From the NCBI GenBank assembly GCA_049700435.1, contig JBNAVK010000049.1, forward strand, positions 1-8,609: DNA of 8,609 nucleotides. The letters run 5' to 3'. The notes under the pieces were generated by a model. The model saw only the letters and a list, made by a program, of their open reading frames with translations, made no database searches and had not been told where the DNA came from. Shown here one piece after another: positions 5,586-8,609 of the stretch (position 1 is the first letter of the stretch; each line of letters starts with the position of its first letter). This stretch comes from JAVZLH01 sp049700435 (GTDB lineage: Archaea; Thermoproteota; Bathyarchaeia; Bathyarchaeales; Bathycorpusculaceae). Both the position numbers and the translations under genes were made by a program.

Positions 5586-7082
5586 TTAAGGCTGTGTTTG
5601 CGGTTGATTTGGTTTTCTTCTTCGTGCAAGCATAAAGACAGCAGCTAAAACGACCACGGCGACTATGCTGATTATTATGATGCCTCCCCATTTCTGTGCT
5701 GTACTGTCTGCCGCAGTTGTTGTTAGGTATGCTGTGAATGTTGGGTCATGCTCAACTCTGTAGCCGCTGTAGTTCGGGTAAGCGATAACGTAGAAGTAGT
5801 TTGCCATGCTCATGTTTGCTATTGTTTCTTTGGCTTTCTGGAAAAGTTGCGGGTGCATGTTGACGACTAGAAGCGGAAGGAACTTCATTAACCCAATGTG
5901 ATACTGGAATAGTCCAGTGTTTTTGGCAAAACCGTTTATTTTGCAGGTTCTTGTTATTGCTTCGTATGTGTCGAATGTTTGTTCTGATGGGTCAGCCGTG
6001 TAATTGTAAAGTTTATAGTTTTTCTTTGCGCCAAATTCCACATCAAAGACTTTTTCCCCGTCATCTGCGTAAGTCGTTATAGAAGAGTCGCTAACTGTTT
6101 TTTCGTTGTCTGTGACGTTTTCTCCGCTGGCTGATAGACTGTATGTGTTGCGGTCTAGTAGGACTGAGGTTTGGAAGTTGACTATGCTCATTTTTATTTG
6201 GTTTTTCTGGAGAAACTCGTAGACTGTTTCATTTGATAATTTAATTCCGTAACTGTAGCATCCGCTAGAGTTGTAGTGAGCGTAAAGTGGTACAATGAAC
6301 CAGCCCAAGAAGAGCCAGAGGTTGCTAATTCGCCCAATAACATGGTTTTCGGTTAAAGTTGCCTTATTGTCTTGTGGAGAAATTGTCAAAGTATAAGTGA
6401 AGGTTAATTCATCGTAGGTTGTGATTGCAACTGGAGCGCTGTGGTTGTAGCCTGGGTCGTCGGGATTTATCCATGTTCTCCACCATATGGCTGTTAAATT
6501 CGTGTATTTCATGCCCCAAGACCATTGAAGCTTGTCGTTTGAATGCGTCAATGGGATTATTTCGGTTTTGCTGTTCAATGATGGAAGGGAAATGTTAAAA
6601 GCGCTGAAGTCGAAGCCCATGCTGAACGAAGCCCATAGAGTGTCGTTCATGTCTGGAGAGTTTGGGAAAATTGAATATTCTGAGTCGTTGAAGGCTAGCA
6701 GCATGAGGAAGGTTGAAGCCGTCAAAACGTCTCGGCTGCGGTTTGCGGTTTTGTAGTGCATCATGAAAGTTTGCATTGGAATTGTTAGGTATGCTCCTCC
6801 GCCAAAAGTTATGTTGCATAAACCCGCGTATAATAGGTGTAAACCACTTGTGTTAACGTAAGTCATGTAGAGGTAAGCGTGCCAATTCTGGAATCCTGGA
6901 GGCGTTTCAATTCCGTGAAGTGTTGCATAAGCCCGTGCATAATCAAAGTAGTCAACGGTTTTAGCCCAGCTTTCCAGCTTAAAGTCGGAAGCAACCAATG
7001 TGTCTACAGCCAAAGACGGCGATGCTGCGTTTAGTAGGAAGATGCTGATGAGTAATGTTGCAAGTAAAGTTTTGGTTTTCAT
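5586..7082 (-). CDS. Secreted, C-terminally membrane-anchored surface protein, probable N-glycoprotein
   Basis: This encodes 498 residues. The N-terminus is a typical Sec signal peptide: MKTKT, then a hydrophobic LLATLLISIFLLNAA core, with probable cleavage after SLA (about residue 25). The C-terminus has one transmembrane helix (about 466-486, GGIIIISIVAVVV onward) followed by RRRK and a short cytoplasmic QP-rich tail, giving an outside-facing ectodomain. I count 14 N-x-S/T sequons in the ectodomain, as expected of archaeal surface glycoproteins. A second hydrophobic stretch (LWLFLGWFIVPLYAHY) lies mid-protein. I see no catalytic motif, no Zn-binding motif and no recognisable repeat, so the function is unknown; adhesion, sensing or cell-envelope structure are guesses. 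The start ATG has AGGG six bases upstream (7089-7092) and a TATA box at 7123-7132. It converges on the ABC-GNAT gene with a 20-base gap and is probably unrelated to that cluster. Confidence 0.85.
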   Translation of the reverse strand: MKTKTLLATLLISIFLLNAASPSLAVDTLVASDFKLESWAKTVDYFDYARAYATLHGIETPPGFQNWHAYLYMTYVNTSGLHLLYAGLCNITFGGGAYLTIPMQTFMMHYKTANRSRDVLTASTFLMLLAFNDSEYSIFPNSPDMNDTLWASFSMGFDFSAFNISLPSLNSKTEIIPLTHSNDKLQWSWGMKYTNLTAIWWRTWINPDDPGYNHSAPVAITTYDELTFTYTLTISPQDNKATLTENHVIGRISNLWLFLGWFIVPLYAHYNSSGCYSYGIKLSNETVYEFLQKNQIKMSIVNFQTSVLLDRNTYSLSASGENVTDNEKTVSDSSITTYADDGEKVFDVEFGAKKNYKLYNYTADPSEQTFDTYEAITRTCKINGFAKNTGLFQYHIGLMKFLPLLVVNMHPQLFQKAKETIANMSMANYFYVIAYPNYSGYRVEHDPTFTAYLTTTAADSTAQKWGGIIIISIVAVVVLAAVFMLARRRKPNQPQTQP

Positions 7083-7122
7083 AATGTTCCCTTTTCAACC
7101 TTTGGCTTAATCGAGTTAGAGC

Positions 7123-7132
7123 GTATATTAAA
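7123..7132 (-). promoter_or_regulatory. TATA box of the surface protein gene
   Basis: TTTAATATAC on the minus strand is TATA-like. A transcription start about 26 bases downstream (near 7100) would leave a leader of roughly 18 bases that contains the AGGG ribosome binding site. Confidence 0.45.
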
Positions 7133-7247
7133 GAATTGTGAATTCCGAATCCAAACTCAACATACTGCGCGTCTGTTTGCAATCCTGACAAACTTACGAA
7201 AACTTAATTAATCCAAAACTGCAAATCACGTTTACTGGTGCACTAGC

Positions 7248-7310
7248 ATGTGTGAAAAAAGCAAGAAAGCGGCAAAGAAAAAAGAGAAGAAATCCTCATC
7301 CTGCCAATAG
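7248..7310 (+). CDS. Candidate microprotein, 20 residues, lysine-rich with two cysteines
   Basis: ATG 7248 to TAG 7308 encodes MCEKSKKAAKKKEKKSSSCQ. GGTG (7237-7240) lies seven bases before the ATG, a good archaeal ribosome binding site, and an AT-rich CTTAATTAAT at about 7204-7213 could be a TATA box. Nine of 20 residues are lysine, and cysteines sit near each end (C2, C19), which could bind metal or form a disulfide. A frame this short can arise by chance in A-rich DNA, so the call rests on the initiation signals and the oddly ordered composition. No function is proposed. Confidence 0.3.
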   Translation: MCEKSKKAAKKKEKKSSSCQ

Positions 7311-7440
7311 AAACTTTAAAACCACATAAAAAGCATCTCTCCGTTCACGTTTCTCTATTTTGTTTGATTAGTTGGAATTAGAATTTTGAATTCGCAACTC
7401 TTTTTGAACAGTAAGCCTCTATTTTGAGTTTAATGGTCGG

Positions 7441-7701
7441 GTGCGTTTCCGCTTGAAAACTGAATCCTTAATTGTCACGTTTCTTTTAGTCTGCCTATTC
7501 CTATCATTTTATTTCTCATTCTTGTCCCTTCAAGTAGTGGATGAAGATTTTAGAAAGCAGCTTGCACTAGTTGCGGCATCCTCCCTTATAGCCGGAGCTG
7601 CGCTATTTGCCTGTTTATTAATTTACATTGGAGTAAGAAAGGTCTTTGTTAAAGTGGAAATACGCATAGAAGAAGGCGAAGAACCGCTAGAGAGCGATTA
7701 A
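7441..7701 (+). CDS. Small two-helix membrane protein of unknown function
   Basis: This encodes 86 residues from GTG 7441, the only usual start after the in-frame TGA at 7405. Two hydrophobic helices are evident: about residues 8-30 (from SLIVTFLLVCLFLSFYF) and about 42-66 (LALVAASSLIAGAALFACLL onward). They are separated by a short polar loop (VVDEDFRKQ). The C-terminal segment VRKVFVKVEIRIEEGEEPLESD is soluble and acidic. With basic residues at the N-terminus and after the second helix, both ends are probably cytoplasmic. I do not recognise the family. It lies 97 bases upstream of another small membrane protein on the same strand, so the two may be expressed together. Confidence 0.6.
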   Translation: MRFRLKTESLIVTFLLVCLFLSFYFSFLSLQVVDEDFRKQLALVAASSLIAGAALFACLLIYIGVRKVFVKVEIRIEEGEEPLESD

Positions 7702-7798
7702 AAGCCTCAAGCACAAAATGACCTTACAGAAAACTTTTCAAAGAAGCTAAGGGTTTCTGAATAATTGAGTAGTATAAGATTATGAGGTCATAAACAAA

Positions 7799-8209
7799 AT
7801 GAGTTTAAGAGGAGCGTTGTGGGCGTCCACATGCGCCTTACTACTTTTAATGCTGTTATGGTTTCTTAGGCTGTTCAACATTCTGGGAAGCGAATATGAA
7901 ATTCTAACAAGGTGGATTTCAGCAATCGGCTTAATCATACTTGGAATGTTTATAGGCATATTAGCCTCAGAAAGGAAAATCCAAATCAAAACAATGATAA
8001 TCCCATTCATCCTTTTCGCTTTGGGCTTCTGCTTTGCGCCATTCGTCGCAGTTGGCATACTCATGCTTACAAGCAATTTTCCCTTCAGCAGAGGAATCGA
8101 ACCTCTAATCGTCGGAGGAAGCATAATTGGCTACTTGTCACTTTACATGCTCTTCTGGTTTTGGCTCAACAAGAAGAAGGGCATCTTTCAAATAGGCGAG
8201 GCAGACTGA
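7799..8209 (+). CDS. Small four-helix integral membrane protein of unknown function
   Basis: This encodes 136 residues from ATG 7799, with GAGGT at 7784-7788 ten bases upstream, a slightly long spacing. Four membrane helices are visible at about residues 7-28, 39-58, 65-91 and 104-125, joined by short loops. The loops containing SERKIQIK (57-64) and the C-terminal NKKKG (124-128) are basic and therefore probably cytoplasmic. There are no conserved polar residues within the helices that would suggest a transporter or enzyme, and I recognise no family. The reverse-strand open frame that overlaps it is a shadow, because the hydrophobic periodicity and ribosome binding site support this strand. 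Confidence 0.68.
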   Translation: MSLRGALWASTCALLLLMLLWFLRLFNILGSEYEILTRWISAIGLIILGMFIGILASERKIQIKTMIIPFILFALGFCFAPFVAVGILMLTSNFPFSRGIEPLIVGGSIIGYLSLYMLFWFWLNKKKGIFQIGEAD

Positions 8210-8261
8210 ACAAAAACTGCTGTTATAGAAAAATGGGGCGGTGAATAGGGGCTTAGCGTTT

Positions 8262-8558
8262 TCACTTTTGATGTTTCTTTATTGAAGCTATGAAGTTGTC
8301 TACTGGAATTGCAGCCATCGTCAAAATCCTAACAGTTCCCCTAGAACCCAACTCAAGAGAAACCTTCGCCACCGTCTCGTTGTTAGGCGCTTCCACAACA
8401 TTAACGAAGTCGTAGGGTCCCAAAACCGCGTATTGGCTTAGCACTTTAACTCCGAAAGCCTCAAGTTCCTTGTTAACTTCCTTAATCCTCTCTGGCTTCT
8501 CTTTTACAGTCTTCCGTCCCTCATCCGTCAGCGTAGACAACAAAATGTAGTAGGGCAT
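8262..8558 (-). CDS. GYD-domain protein
   Basis: This encodes 98 residues from ATG 8558. GGTG at 8565-8568 lies six bases upstream of that ATG and supports it over the GTG at 8573, which would add five residues. The sequence MPYYILLSTLTDEGRKTVK opens the protein, and the central LGPYDFVNVVEAPNNETVAK carries the GPYD variant of the G-Y-D signature. The end, GTVRILTMAAIPVDNFIASI, completes the ferredoxin-like alpha/beta fold of the GYD family (PF08734, recalled). Family members are small soluble proteins common in archaea and bacteria, usually about 95-110 residues. They are thought to oligomerise like dimeric alpha-beta barrel proteins. No reaction is established. The gene converges on the small membrane protein gene with a 52-base gap. 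Confidence 0.9.
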   Translation of the reverse strand: MPYYILLSTLTDEGRKTVKEKPERIKEVNKELEAFGVKVLSQYAVLGPYDFVNVVEAPNNETVAKVSLELGSRGTVRILTMAAIPVDNFIASIKKHQK

Positions 8559-8564
8559 ATCACG

Positions 8565-8568
8565 CACC
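8565..8568 (-). promoter_or_regulatory. Ribosome binding site of the GYD-domain gene (GGTG)
   Basis: GGTG on the minus strand, six bases before ATG 8558, decides the start against the GTG at 8573. A GATAAAAG element at the right edge (8602-8609) could be its TATA box, but the window ends there. Confidence 0.5.
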
Positions 8569-8609
8569 AGCACAGCAAAATATGGCTTGATGTGAATTTA
8601 GCTTTTATC

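Larger units (their letters stand above)
7083..7440. other. 358-base divergent intergenic region
   Basis: This spacer separates the minus-strand surface protein gene from the plus-strand small membrane protein gene. It contains the surface-gene TATA box (7123-7132) and a possible 20-codon microgene (7248-7310). The rest (about 7311-7440) is AT-rich, with no clear TATA box, no tRNA cloverleaf and no repeat array that I can see. No strong ribosome binding site is evident just before GTG 7441. Confidence 0.5.

Noticed and set aside
7780..8244. Minus-strand 114-codon frame and plus-strand 110-codon frame overlapping the four-helix membrane protein
   Set aside because: The frame at 7799-8209 has clear membrane-helix periodicity and a GAGGT ribosome binding site. 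The others are shadows.
1..8609. CRISPR arrays, tRNA or rRNA genes, insertion sequences
   Set aside because: No regularly spaced repeats, cloverleaf-like sequences, rRNA segments or transposase reading frames with terminal inverted repeats were seen by eye.

Overview
The window looks like a chromosomal segment of an archaeon, most likely from the Bathyarchaeia or a related Thermoproteota lineage. The reasons are AT-rich TATA-type promoter boxes about 25 bases upstream of probable transcript starts, frequent GTG and TTG starts with GGTG or GAGGT ribosome binding sites, a VapBC toxin-antitoxin pair of archaeal type, a single-domain GYD protein, and a secreted, sequon-rich, C-terminally anchored surface protein. 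The lineage is inferred, because no rRNA or other marker is present.

Layout. Positions 1-613 hold a minus-strand VapBC module: the toxin runs off the left edge, and a perfect 15-base palindrome sits in the promoter. Positions 626-1699 (minus) hold an orphan 357-residue protein of different base and codon character. Positions 1848-5565 (plus) form one compact, overlapping gene cluster: (i) a 130-residue probable beta-rich protein, (ii) a helix-turn-helix terminase small-subunit-like reading frame with no normal start codon, (iii) a complete terminase large subunit with intact ATPase and nuclease residues, and (iv) an ABC ATPase fused to a GNAT acyltransferase domain (COG2401-like) that carries a motif recalling phage Mu Mom. 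Positions 5586-7082 (minus) hold a signal-peptide and membrane-anchored glycoprotein candidate. Positions 7083-7440 are mostly noncoding, with one possible 20-codon microgene. Two small membrane proteins follow on the plus strand (7441-7701 and 7799-8209), and a GYD-domain protein on the minus strand (8262-8558) closes the window.

How the genes work together. The central cluster is the notable part. A terminase small subunit normally recognises DNA, and the large subunit cuts and translocates it. The fused ABC-GNAT protein would add an ATP-driven DNA or conformational switch and a possible base- or protein-acylating activity. No portal, capsid, protease, tail or integrase gene lies beside it in the window. 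On both sides it is flanked by ordinary or accessory chromosomal genes on the opposite strand, and its codon use matches its neighbours. That points to a self-standing terminase/ABC-GNAT module rather than an obvious provirus, although the window is too short to exclude a degraded or scattered virus. The proposed function (DNA processing or modification for defence, element mobility or packaging) is inference.
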